Assembly: GCF_000378465.1 (NCBI RefSeq)
Contig: NZ_KB899911.1
Span: 124,001 to 188,000 of the forward strand
Direction: 5' to 3'
Source: Elioraea tepidiphila DSM 17972
GTDB lineage: Bacteria > Pseudomonadota > Alphaproteobacteria > Acetobacterales > Acetobacteraceae
Length of the DNA: 64,000 nt
Both the position numbers and the translations under genes were made by a program. Shown here piece by piece: positions 34,875 through 42,413 of the stretch. Numbering within the stretch: position 1 is the first letter of the stretch; each line of letters starts with the position of its first letter. A model generated the notes under the pieces. It searched no databases and was not told the origin of the DNA. It saw only the letters and a program-made list of their open reading frames with translations.

Positions 34875-36254
34875 TCAGGCGGCGGTCGTGTGCCGCGCGC
34901 GCAGGGCTGCCAGCATCGCGGCGAGCCCCGGGCTGAGCGCGACCGGATAGGCGGGCTCGGCGGGGCCGAGCCCGCGCAGGCGCGGCGGCAGGCGGGCGAC
35001 GCCTTCGGCGGCGGTGCGGCGCGCCTCGGCCAGCGTGGCGCGTGGCGCCACGCGCACCCCGTTGCGCACGACCGGGCGCAGCAGGGGCGCGCCGTCCGGC
35101 CGTTCCTCGGCGAGCGCGATCACGTCGCCCTCCGCCCGGAACACCTGCTTGCGCCCGGGCAGGATGCGCTTGCCGGGTGCGAGCTTGGTGCGCGGCTCGC
35201 CGGCATAGGCGGTGAGCTTGTAGGCGAGGTCGAGCGACGGCGCATCGGCCGAGACGCTCATCTCGGTGCCGACGCCGAAGGCGTCGATCGGCGCGCCGGC
35301 GGCGATCAGCGCCGCGACACGGTGCTCGTCGAGCCCGCCCGAGGCGAAGATCTGCAGCCGCTGCAACCCGGCCGCATCGAGCATCGCCCGCGCCGCCCGG
35401 GCGAGGGCGGCGAGATCGCCGGAGTCGAGCCGGATGCCGCGGATCCGGCAGTCCGGGCCGAGCTTCGCGGCGAGCGCGATGACGCGACGCACACCCTCGA
35501 TCGTGTCGTAGGTGTCCACCAGCAGGGTGGTCTCGGGATAGAGCGACGCATAGGCCTCGAACGCCGCCGCCTCGGTCGGGAAGGCCTGCACGAAGCTGTG
35601 CGCCATCGTCCCGATGACGGGGATGCCATGGCGCGCGCCGGCGAGCACGATCGAGGTGGCGGCGACGCCGGCGACGTGGAAGGCGCGCGCCCCGGCGAGG
35701 GCGGCGTCGATCCCCTGCGCGCGGCGGCCACCGAAATCCACCACCGTGCGGCCGGCGGCGGCAAGCACCACACGCAGCGCCTTCGAGGCGAGCAGCGTCT
35801 GCACCCCGACCTGGTTCATGACCTGGGTCTCGAGCAGCTGCGCCTCGGCGATCGGTGCGGTGATCTCGATCAGCGGCTCCTCGGCGAAGACCGGTGTGCC
35901 GTCGGCCATGGCATCGATGTCGCCGCTGAAGCGGAACCGTGCGAGCCAGTCCAGGAACCCCTCGGGGAACTCGCCGAGCGCGCGCAGCATGTCCAGCGAC
36001 GCCGTATCGAAGCGCAGCCCGAGGATCAGGTCGATGACGTCGTCGATGCCGCAGGCGAGCAGCAGGTTGCGCGACGCCGGCACTGTGCGCACCGCCAGGC
36101 TGAAGGTCGCTCGTTCCGTCATGCCGAGGGCCAGATAGGCGCGCGCCATGCGCAGCTCGTAGAGATCCGTGAACAGGGCAAGCCCGTCCGGCGTCTCGCC
36201 TCTCGTCTGTCCCTGCATGCAGAGCCGCTGTCCGCTGTCGAGGCATCGCGTCAT
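34875..36254 (-). CDS. pncB: Nicotinate phosphoribosyltransferase
   Basis: This 459-residue enzyme of NAD salvage makes nicotinate mononucleotide from nicotinate and PRPP. Motifs seen: LFTDLYELRMARAYLALG at the N-terminus, VVDFGGRRAQG, GTMAHSFVQAFPTEAAAF with the phosphorylated-His region, and RLDSGDLAALA. A second ATG at 36218 would fit the family start equally well. It lies divergent to prs, which supplies its cosubstrate PRPP. Confidence 0.93.
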   Translation of the reverse strand: MTRCLDSGQRLCMQGQTRGETPDGLALFTDLYELRMARAYLALGMTERATFSLAVRTVPASRNLLLACGIDDVIDLILGLRFDTASLDMLRALGEFPEGFLDWLARFRFSGDIDAMADGTPVFAEEPLIEITAPIAEAQLLETQVMNQVGVQTLLASKALRVVLAAAGRTVVDFGGRRAQGIDAALAGARAFHVAGVAATSIVLAGARHGIPVIGTMAHSFVQAFPTEAAAFEAYASLYPETTLLVDTYDTIEGVRRVIALAAKLGPDCRIRGIRLDSGDLAALARAARAMLDAAGLQRLQIFASGGLDEHRVAALIAAGAPIDAFGVGTEMSVSADAPSLDLAYKLTAYAGEPRTKLAPGKRILPGRKQVFRAEGDVIALAEERPDGAPLLRPVVRNGVRVAPRATLAEARRTAAEGVARLPPRLRGLGPAEPAYPVALSPGLAAMLAALRARHTTAA

Positions 36255-36292
36255 GGACGCTCGCGCGATGCTAGGCTGAAGCCGTGCCGGTC

Positions 36293-36301
36293 GGGAAGGA
36301 G
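36293..36301 (+). promoter_or_regulatory. Ribosome binding site deciding the prs start
   Basis: GGGAAGGAG lies 6 bases before ATG 36308, favouring it over the in-frame GTG at 36284. Confidence 0.6.
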
Positions 36302-36307
36302 ACGGTG

Positions 36308-37279
36308 ATGAAGCTGTTCGCCCTGGATGCGAGCCGGTCGTTCGGCGAGGGGATCGCCGCCGCGCTCGAAGTGCCGCTCGCGCGGCACGAGGAGCGCGGC
36401 TTCGAGGATGGCGAGCACAAGGCGCGTCCGCTCGAGGTCGTCCGCGGGGCGGACGTCTATGTCGTGCAGGGCCTGCACGGCGATCCGTCGCAGAGTGCCA
36501 ACGACAAGCTCTGCCGGCTGCTGTTCTTCATCGCCTGCCTGCGCGACTGCGCCGCAGCGCGCGTCACCGCGGTCGTTCCCTATCTCGCCTATGGGCGCAA
36601 GGACCGGCGCACCAAGCCGCGCGACCCGATCACCACGCGCTACCTGGCGCAGCTCTTCGAGGCCGTCGGTACCGACGCCGTCGTGACACTCGACGTGCAC
36701 AACGTCGCCGCGTTCGAGAACGCGTATCGCTGCCGGTCCGTGCCGCTCGACAGCCGGCGTCTGTTCGCGCCGCGGCTGAAGGAGCTCGTCGGTGGCGATC
36801 CCGTCGTGATCGCCTCGCCCGATCCCGGCGGCGTGAAGCGGGCGCAGCTGTTCCGCGAGAGCTTCGAGCGTCTGCTCGGCCGGCCGGTCGGCGCCGCCTT
36901 TCTCGACAAGCGGCGCAGCGGCGGCGTGGTCTCGGGCGATCTGCTGGTCGGCGAGGTGGCGGGTGCGGTGGTGGTCGTGGTCGATGATCTGATCAGCACG
37001 GGGGGCACGATGCGGCGCGCGGCCGAGGCGTGCCTCGCGCAGGGGGCGGCGCGCGTGGTCGCGGTCGCCGCGCATGGGCTGTTCACGGGCGAGGCGGCGC
37101 GCACGATCGCCGCGCCGTCGCTCGCGCGCGTGCTGGTGAGCGACACCGTGCCGCCGTTCCGCCTGCCGCCATCGCTGCTCCAGGAGCGCGTCGAGGTGAT
37201 CACTGCCGTGCCGCTGTTCGCCGAGGCGATCCGGCGCCTGCACGGCGGCGGGTCGATCACCGCCCTGCTGGAGGGCTGA
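36308..37279 (+). CDS. prs: Ribose-phosphate pyrophosphokinase
   Basis: This 323-residue enzyme makes PRPP from ribose 5-phosphate and ATP. FEDGEHKARPLEVVRGADVY is the N-terminal ATP/flexible region, PYLAYGRKDRRTKPRDPITT the pyrophosphate loop with the catalytic Lys/Arg pair, TLDVHN the metal site, and VVVVDDLISTGGTMRRAA the ribose-phosphate loop. Its divergence from the usual bacterial PrsA start suggests a specialised paralogue; the housekeeping copy may lie elsewhere. The 3' end overlaps the convergent kinase-like gene by 23 bases. Confidence 0.92.
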   Translation: MKLFALDASRSFGEGIAAALEVPLARHEERGFEDGEHKARPLEVVRGADVYVVQGLHGDPSQSANDKLCRLLFFIACLRDCAAARVTAVVPYLAYGRKDRRTKPRDPITTRYLAQLFEAVGTDAVVTLDVHNVAAFENAYRCRSVPLDSRRLFAPRLKELVGGDPVVIASPDPGGVKRAQLFRESFERLLGRPVGAAFLDKRRSGGVVSGDLLVGEVAGAVVVVVDDLISTGGTMRRAAEACLAQGAARVVAVAAHGLFTGEAARTIAAPSLARVLVSDTVPPFRLPPSLLQERVEVITAVPLFAEAIRRLHGGGSITALLEG

Positions 37280-38357
37280 GCATCTCAGCCGCTTCCCGGG
37301 CCTTCTCCAGATACCAGCGCGCCTTGGGCAGCCAGGTCTCGGGCGCGCGCGGGGCTGCGTCCTGGAGGTGGCCGACGGAGAGCCGGGCACGCAGGCAGGC
37401 ACGGAAGGCGAGGTAGAAGGCCGAGACCTCCGCCGATGCGGCCGCGCCGCGCGCGGTGGCGCAGCGGTCGCGGACGATCGCGCCGGCCCAGGCTGCGCCG
37501 AGCCGGTCGCATTCGAGCGCGAGGAAGGCGATCTCCTCGGCCGGATCGAGCAGGCGCAGCGTGCGGTCGAATTCGAGGGCGTCGATCACCGCCGGCGGCG
37601 GGCCGAGGAAGATGTGCTCAGGGCGGAGATCGCCATGGCCCTCGATCACGTGCCCGCCATGCAGCCGCGCGAGCAGCGCCTCGCCCTGCGTCTCCAGCCA
37701 GGCGCCGAGGCGGTCGAGCAGACGGCCAGGTTCGGCCTCGGCGAGGGCGAAGGCGGGATCGCAGAGCAGGGCGCGATCAAGCGCGAGATCGTGCGTGAAC
37801 CGCCGGAGATAGAGCGCTTCGGGCACGGTCTCGGCCGGCGCGGCGCGGAAGAAGCCGGCGAGCAGGTCCGCCGCGCGTTCGACATCCTCGCGCGTCGCGG
37901 TACCCTGCGCGAGGGCAACGTCGAGCATCCGCGCGTCGGGCAGGCGGCGCATCCTGACCAGCCAGTCCACCACCGGCCCGTCGGCCTCCAGCCGCAACGC
38001 GCCATCCGCCGTGCGCGCAAGGGGCACGAGGCCGAGATAGATCCCCGGCGCGAGACGGCGATTGAGCGCGACCTCGGTCTCGCAGCAGGCGCGTCGGCGA
38101 TCGAGCGTCGTGTAGTCGAGGCTGTTCAGCCGCACCGGCTTCTTCAGCTTGTAGACGAAGCGATCAGTCAGGAAGACATACGACATGTGCGTTTCGCGCA
38201 CTGTGACCGTGCCCGGGGCGCACGGGTAGGCGTCCGGTTGCCGCAAGGCGACAAGCGCATCCGACAGGGAAGTGCTTGCCGTCGCCGTGCGGGGGAGATC
38301 GCCTCGTTGTGCGGTCTCGTCGGTTGTCATCGCGCGCGGGGCCGCATTGGCTGTCAT
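37257..38357 (-). CDS. Aminoglycoside phosphotransferase/kinase-fold protein (COG2187-like)
   Basis: This protein of about 366 residues has a protein-kinase-like phosphotransferase fold: DRFVYKLKKPVRLNSLDYTT (phosphate-binding Lys region), GLVPLARTADGALR, then the catalytic loop HVIEGHGDLRPEHIFLG and IDALEFDRTLRLLDPAEEIAFLA (metal Asp). COG2187 proteins often carry a C-terminal P-loop kinase domain, which is absent here. Start choice is uncertain: no Shine-Dalgarno sequence is clear, and the nearby FNR-type box makes ATG 38357 or 38330 more likely than ATG 38399. Confidence 0.82.
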   Translation of the reverse strand: MTANAAPRAMTTDETAQRGDLPRTATASTSLSDALVALRQPDAYPCAPGTVTVRETHMSYVFLTDRFVYKLKKPVRLNSLDYTTLDRRRACCETEVALNRRLAPGIYLGLVPLARTADGALRLEADGPVVDWLVRMRRLPDARMLDVALAQGTATREDVERAADLLAGFFRAAPAETVPEALYLRRFTHDLALDRALLCDPAFALAEAEPGRLLDRLGAWLETQGEALLARLHGGHVIEGHGDLRPEHIFLGPPPAVIDALEFDRTLRLLDPAEEIAFLALECDRLGAAWAGAIVRDRCATARGAAASAEVSAFYLAFRACLRARLSVGHLQDAAPRAPETWLPKARWYLEKAREAAEMLSPPAGR

Positions 38358-38420
38358 CGCCGTCGATGCATCTGGGGTGAATCCTGGCCGCGATGCCATG
38401 ATTTGGCAGGACCGGTCGCG

Positions 38421-38434
38421 TTGATCTGCGTCAT
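38421..38434. promoter_or_regulatory. FNR/FixK-type box between kinase and Usp genes
   Basis: TTGATCTGCGTCAT has TTGA-N6-TCAT half-sites, with the same core in inverted form as the acsA box. Its centre at 38427.5 predicts a plus-strand start near 38469, 31 bases before the Usp ATG, and a minus-strand start near 38386. Confidence 0.6.
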
Positions 38435-38499
38435 AGTGTCACGCCAGCAGCGGAATGACTGTAGCCTTCGCCGCGCATCTGCCCAGGGAGAAGAGAACG

Positions 38500-39345
38500 A
38501 TGCCCCTCCGTGACATCCTCGTGCATCTTGAAGCCACCGCGCCGGGGCGCGCCCGTCTGGCGCTGGCGGCCGAACTGGCGCGCCGGCACGAGGCGCATCT
38601 GACGGGGCTCTTCGTCGTCGACATCCCGCTGCCGGTGATCGCGGCGGGCGACGGCAGCGGTGGCGCCGCGCTCGTGGAGCTCATGGACCGGATGCGCGAG
38701 GATGCGCTCGCTCAGGGTGCCGCAGTGGAGGCCGAGTTCCGCGACCGGCTGCGGCGCGACGGACTGGCGGGCGAGTGGCGCCTCGTCGAGGGCTCGGCGC
38801 CGGCGCTCGTGACCCTGCATGCCCGCTATGCCGATCTCGCGGTGCTCGGGCAGCAGGACCCCGAGAGCGACCAGCCGGTGGCCGGGGCGATCGTCGAATC
38901 GGTGCTGTTCTCGTCCGGACGGCCGGTGCTGGTCGTGCCCTATGCCGGCCGGTTCGAGACCGTCGGACGGCGTGTGCTGGTCGGCTGGAACGCCAGCGGC
39001 GAGGCGGCGCGCGCGGTGAACGACGCGCTGCCGCTGATTGCCGCCGCCGAGACGGCGACGGTGCTCGCCGTCAATCCGCGGCTTGGCCTCGACGGTCACG
39101 GCGAGGAGCCGGGCGCCGACATCGCGCGTCATCTCGCGCGCCACGGCGTCAGGGTGCGGGTCGAGCACACGGAGTCCGGCGAACTCCGCGAAGGCGACGT
39201 GCTGCTGAACCGGGCGGCCGAACTGTCGGCCGACCTGCTGGTGATCGGCGCCTATGGCCACTCGCGCCTCCGGGAGATGGTGCTGGGCGGGGTGACGCGC
39301 ACGCTGCTGCAACAGATGACGCTGCCCGTGTTGATGGCGCATTGA
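38500..39345 (+). CDS. Universal stress protein, tandem UspA domains
   Basis: This 281-residue protein has two Usp domains. The N-terminal copy begins with LRDILVHLEATAPGRARLALAAELA and contains ADLAVLGQQDPE; the C-terminal copy has GRRVLVGWNASGEAARAVNDAL and ends with ADLLVIGAYGHSRLREMVLGGVTRTLLQQMTLPVLMAH, including the G-x2-G-x9-G-T-like ATP motif. ATG 38500 is preceded by AGGGAGAAGAG. Such proteins are commonly induced by hypoxia in proteobacteria, consistent with the FNR-type box upstream. Confidence 0.93.
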   Translation: MPLRDILVHLEATAPGRARLALAAELARRHEAHLTGLFVVDIPLPVIAAGDGSGGAALVELMDRMREDALAQGAAVEAEFRDRLRRDGLAGEWRLVEGSAPALVTLHARYADLAVLGQQDPESDQPVAGAIVESVLFSSGRPVLVVPYAGRFETVGRRVLVGWNASGEAARAVNDALPLIAAAETATVLAVNPRLGLDGHGEEPGADIARHLARHGVRVRVEHTESGELREGDVLLNRAAELSADLLVIGAYGHSRLREMVLGGVTRTLLQQMTLPVLMAH

Positions 39346-39365
39346 GTCCCGCAGCGGCGCGCTTG

Positions 39366-39414
39366 CGCGACCATCGATGCGCGGCCTGCTCCGGCGAGCC
39401 GCGCGACGGTCGCG
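39366..39414. terminator. Two-tier hairpin between convergent genes
   Basis: Outer arms CGCGACC/GGTCGCG (39366-39372, 39408-39414) and inner arms GCGCGGC/GCCGCGC (39379-39385, 39398-39404) form a long stem-loop exactly between the Usp stop and the stop of the minus-strand small gene. It is a candidate bidirectional terminator; there is no T tract. Confidence 0.5.
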
Positions 39415-39669
39415 TCAGTCGCGCTCCGGCCCGGGCCTCGCGGCATCGAGGATCGCCATGACCTCGACCACGGCCGCGGTCGCCGGACGCCGCACCACCT
39501 TCCCGACCGCGTCATCCTCCTCGAGCCGGGTGAAGGCCTCCAGCACCTCCGCCGCGCTTGCGCCGGTGCGCTGGATCTCGATCAGCAGGGTCTCGTCGAT
39601 GGGGCCGAGAATGGCGCGGATCTCGGCCGCGGACGCGGCCTGGCCGGATGGCGCGGCGCGGTCGTTCAT
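39415..39669 (-). CDS. Small acidic hypothetical protein
   Basis: This 84-residue, mostly helical, acidic protein (EIRAILGPIDETLLIEIQRTG, VLEAFTRLEEDD) has no signal or membrane segment. I do not recognise the family. ATG 39669 is preceded by AGGGAG. It follows the ribosome hibernation/cold-shock gene by 19 bases on the same strand and is likely co-expressed from the FNR-type box at 40372. Confidence 0.75.
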   Translation of the reverse strand: MNDRAAPSGQAASAAEIRAILGPIDETLLIEIQRTGASAAEVLEAFTRLEEDDAVGKVVRRPATAAVVEVMAILDAARPGPERD

Positions 39670-39688
39670 CGGGCGTCTCCCTGCTGCG

Positions 39689-40258
39689 TCACAAGGTCGG
39701 GTGGTGCTTGCCGACACGGTGCACCGTGCTCGCCTGCGGCCCCTTCTCGCCCTCGGCGATGGCGAGGCGGACCGGGTCGCCGACCTTGAGCTGATCGAAC
39801 GCACCGTCGGCGACACTGTTGCGGTGGAAATAGACCTCCTGGCCCTCGCTCGTCTCGATGAAGCCGTAGGGCTCACCCGCGACGAAGCGCGCCACCCGGC
39901 CGTGCAGCAGCGCCGGCTCGTGGTGCTTCACCCGCGCGTCCAGCTTGCGCATGTGATCCTCGAGCTGGCGCACGGCCGCGTCGAAGGCGTCGCGCACGGC
40001 GACATAGGCATCCTCGTGCGCGTGATCCCGCGGGCTCTCGCGCGTCACCACGATGTCGCCGCGCGGCACCACCACCTCGATGCGTGCACGGTAGAGCTGT
40101 CCTTGCCGGTGGTGCCGGTGCGGCGCCTCGACCGTGACGTGGCATCGCATGATGCGGTCGGCGAAGCGCTCGAGCCGCGCGGCCTTCTCGCGAATGCGCG
40201 CTTCCAGCGCCGGCGAGGCGTCCATGCCCTTGAAGGTGACCTGCACGGGGATCGTCAT
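39689..40258 (-). CDS. HPF/RaiA ribosome-associated protein fused to a cold-shock domain
   Basis: This 189-residue protein is a two-domain fusion. Residues 1-110 match the ribosome hibernation factor fold (QVTFKGMDASPALEARIREK, HEDAYVAVRDAFDAAVRQLED). Residues 118-185 are a cold-shock/OB domain with GRVARFV ... YGFIETSEGQEVYFHRNSV, including an RNP1-like KGFGFI-related segment. It probably inactivates idle 70S ribosomes and binds RNA. AGAAGGAC precedes ATG 40258, and an FNR-type box lies about 115 bases upstream, suggesting expression on oxygen limitation. Confidence 0.9.
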   Translation of the reverse strand: MTIPVQVTFKGMDASPALEARIREKAARLERFADRIMRCHVTVEAPHRHHRQGQLYRARIEVVVPRGDIVVTRESPRDHAHEDAYVAVRDAFDAAVRQLEDHMRKLDARVKHHEPALLHGRVARFVAGEPYGFIETSEGQEVYFHRNSVADGAFDQLKVGDPVRLAIAEGEKGPQASTVHRVGKHHPTL

Positions 40259-40371
40259 GGCGTGTCCTTCTCGCGGTCCCGCATCTCTACTGCCCGACCC
40301 CTTCGTCCGAAGGACCGGCCGGGCGCGCCAGATCATCGTCAGTCACCTTACCGGCGTGGGCAGGTGGCGCC

Positions 40372-40385
40372 TTGATCGCGGTCAA
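40372..40385. promoter_or_regulatory. FNR/FixK-type box upstream of HPF-cold-shock gene
   Basis: TTGATCGCGGTCAA has perfect TTGA-N6-TCAA half-sites. Class II geometry predicts a minus-strand start near 40337, giving a 79-base leader to the HPF fusion. The spacer 40259-40558 (300 bases) otherwise holds only this and the next box. Confidence 0.65.
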
Positions 40386-40438
40386 ACCCAGCGGCACCGG
40401 GCGCCGACGGAGCGGCACACGCGCGCGTGAAGCCCCTG

Positions 40439-40452
40439 TTGATCCCGGTCAG
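40439..40452. promoter_or_regulatory. FNR/FixK-type box upstream of DUF3175 gene
   Basis: TTGATCCCGGTCAG has TTGA-N6-TCAG, one mismatch in the core. A class II start would fall near 40487 on the plus strand, 72 bases before the DUF3175 gene. It lies 67 bases from the preceding box. Confidence 0.5.
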
Positions 40453-40558
40453 CGCAGTGGGCGACCGCCGCATGCGCTCCTGCGCCGACACGGCGCCGGG
40501 GCCGCGGCCTGCGGGATGGCGCGCGTGATCCGGTGCGGCCAGCGGCAGCGGGTGCCTG

Positions 40559-41020
40559 ATGGCAAGGCGGGTGGACGAGGCAGCAAGGTCCGATGGTCCG
40601 CGGGGGCGTGCCGTGCGGCGCTGGTCGAACCGCGTCGCGACCGCCTCGACCTTCCCGCCGCCGGGCCTGTTCACCGAGTCCGCGGAGGTGATCGCCGCCA
40701 CCATGGCGCGGCCGGAGGTCTCGCCGGGCGGCCTCGGCGCGGCGATCCGCATGGTGACCTTCTTCGCCAATCGGGCCGGCCGGATGCTGCCGGCCGCGCG
40801 TGCCGCCGAACTCGCGCGCGCGAAGGCGCTGTTGCGCGACCGGCGTGCCGTGGCGCCGCGACGGCCGCCGGCGGAGCGCGCGCCTGGGCGCTACCACCAT
40901 GTCGCGCTCGGCCCGGCTCTGGTGGAACGGAGCGGGCGCGGCTGGGTGATGCGCCGCGGCGCGGACGAGCCGCCGATCCCGCTCGGCCCGGACGCCTGGT
41001 CGTATCTGCGCCGCGCATGA
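40559..41020 (+). CDS. DUF3175 domain protein
   Basis: This 153-residue cytoplasmic basic protein matches DUF3175 in residues 18-95: RRWSNRVATASTFPPPGLF then MVTFFANRAGRMLPAARAAELARAKALLR. The C-terminal 50 residues (YHHVALGPALVERSGRGWVMRR) are an extension I do not recognise. DUF3175 function is unknown; small proteins of this family often occur with stress genes. The FNR-type box upstream places it in the same putative regulon. Confidence 0.82.
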   Translation: MARRVDEAARSDGPRGRAVRRWSNRVATASTFPPPGLFTESAEVIAATMARPEVSPGGLGAAIRMVTFFANRAGRMLPAARAAELARAKALLRDRRAVAPRRPPAERAPGRYHHVALGPALVERSGRGWVMRRGADEPPIPLGPDAWSYLRRA

Positions 41021-41056
41021 CGGCGCATGTCCCGGCGATCCAGCCATCGCGCCGCC

Positions 41057-42397
41057 ATGTCGGCTGACCAGGCCAGCCAATGGCGCACCGCGCCAGGCTT
41101 CATGCTCGCCGCCCTCGGCGCCGCGGTCGGGCTCGGCAACATCTGGCGCTTCTCCTACGTGGCGGGCGAGAACGGCGGCGGCGCCTTCGTGCTGGCCTAT
41201 CTCGTGTGTGTGCTGGCGATCGGTGTGCCGCTGCTGATTGCGGAACTCGCGATCGGCCGTGCGAGCCACACCGATCCGGTCACGGCTTTCGCCCGCATTT
41301 CCCCTGGCCGGCCCTGGCGCTGGGCCGGCTGGCCCGGCATCGCCGCCTGCATTGCCATCCTCGGCTACTACCCCGTCGTGGCGGGCTGGGTGGCGAACTA
41401 TCTCTGGCACGTTGCCGCGCACGGCGTGGACCCGCCCGGCACCGTCGATCACGCCGCGCGGCTTGCTGCCATGCTGGCCGATCCGGCGCAGGCGCTGCTT
41501 TGGCCGGCCGTGGTGATCGCGGCCGGCGCGGTCGTCGTCGCGCTCGGCATCGCCGGCGGGATCGAGCGGGCGAGCGCAATCCTGATGCCGCTGTTCTTCC
41601 TGCTGCTGGTGGGGCTCGCGCTGCACGGGCTCACGCTCGATGGCGCGGCCCGGGCGTTCGGCTTCCTGTTCCGGCCCGACTGGGCGGCGCTCGCCCGCCC
41701 GCGCACCTGGCTCGCCGCAGTGGGGCAGGCGTTCTTCTCGATCGGCCTCGCCATGGGCATCCTCGTCACCTATGGCGGCTACCTGCCGCGCGCCCAGCGC
41801 CTGCCGGCCCCGGCGCTGGTGATCGCGCTCGGCGACACCGCCGTCTCGCTGGTGGCGGGGCTGGTGGTCTTCCCGGCCGTCTTCACCTACGGCTTCGATC
41901 CGGCCCAGGGCACGACGCTGGTGTTCACGGTGCTGCCGGAGGTGTTCGCGGCCATGCCGGCCGGGCGGCTCGTCGCGGCGGCGTTCTTCCTGCTGCTCGT
42001 GATCGCGGCGCTGACGTCGCTCGTGTCGCTGATCGAGGTGCCCGTCGCGCTGCTCGTGGCGCGCCTGCGGTGGCGGCGGCCGGCGGCGGCGCTGGCCGTT
42101 GCGGTCGGCGCGCTGGTGTTCGCTCTGCCCTCGGCGCTCGGCTTCGGCGTGCTCGCGCCCCATCTGCCGGGCGAGGCGCCGTTCCTCGACCGGCTCGACC
42201 ACCTCGCCTCCGACATCCTGCTGCCGCTCTCCGGGATCGCGATCGCGCTGGTCGCCGGCTGGCGCTGGCGCCGCGCCGAGGCCCTGGCTGAGGCCGGGCT
42301 GACGGGAGCCTCCGGCTGGCTGTGGCTCTGGAGCCTGCGCGCGCTGCTGCCGGTGGCGATCGCGGCGGCCATGGCGCGGGGGCTCGGCCTGTTGTGA
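41057..42397 (+). CDS. Sodium-dependent transporter, NSS family
   Basis: This 446-residue inner-membrane neurotransmitter:sodium symporter homologue has about 11-12 helices. The signature N-terminus is clear: MLAALGAAVGLGNIWRFSYV then GENGGGAFVLAYL (Na+ and substrate-binding unwound helix 1). Helix 6 region FFSIGLAMGILVTYGGYLP fits the family. It likely imports an amino acid with Na+; the substrate is unknown. ATG 41057 is chosen because the ten residues before it, from ATG 41027, are Arg/His-rich and not typical. Confidence 0.92.
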   Translation: MSADQASQWRTAPGFMLAALGAAVGLGNIWRFSYVAGENGGGAFVLAYLVCVLAIGVPLLIAELAIGRASHTDPVTAFARISPGRPWRWAGWPGIAACIAILGYYPVVAGWVANYLWHVAAHGVDPPGTVDHAARLAAMLADPAQALLWPAVVIAAGAVVVALGIAGGIERASAILMPLFFLLLVGLALHGLTLDGAARAFGFLFRPDWAALARPRTWLAAVGQAFFSIGLAMGILVTYGGYLPRAQRLPAPALVIALGDTAVSLVAGLVVFPAVFTYGFDPAQGTTLVFTVLPEVFAAMPAGRLVAAAFFLLLVIAALTSLVSLIEVPVALLVARLRWRRPAAALAVAVGALVFALPSALGFGVLAPHLPGEAPFLDRLDHLASDILLPLSGIAIALVAGWRWRRAEALAEAGLTGASGWLWLWSLRALLPVAIAAAMARGLGLL

Positions 42398-42413
42398 CCG
42401 ATCGCTGATCGCC

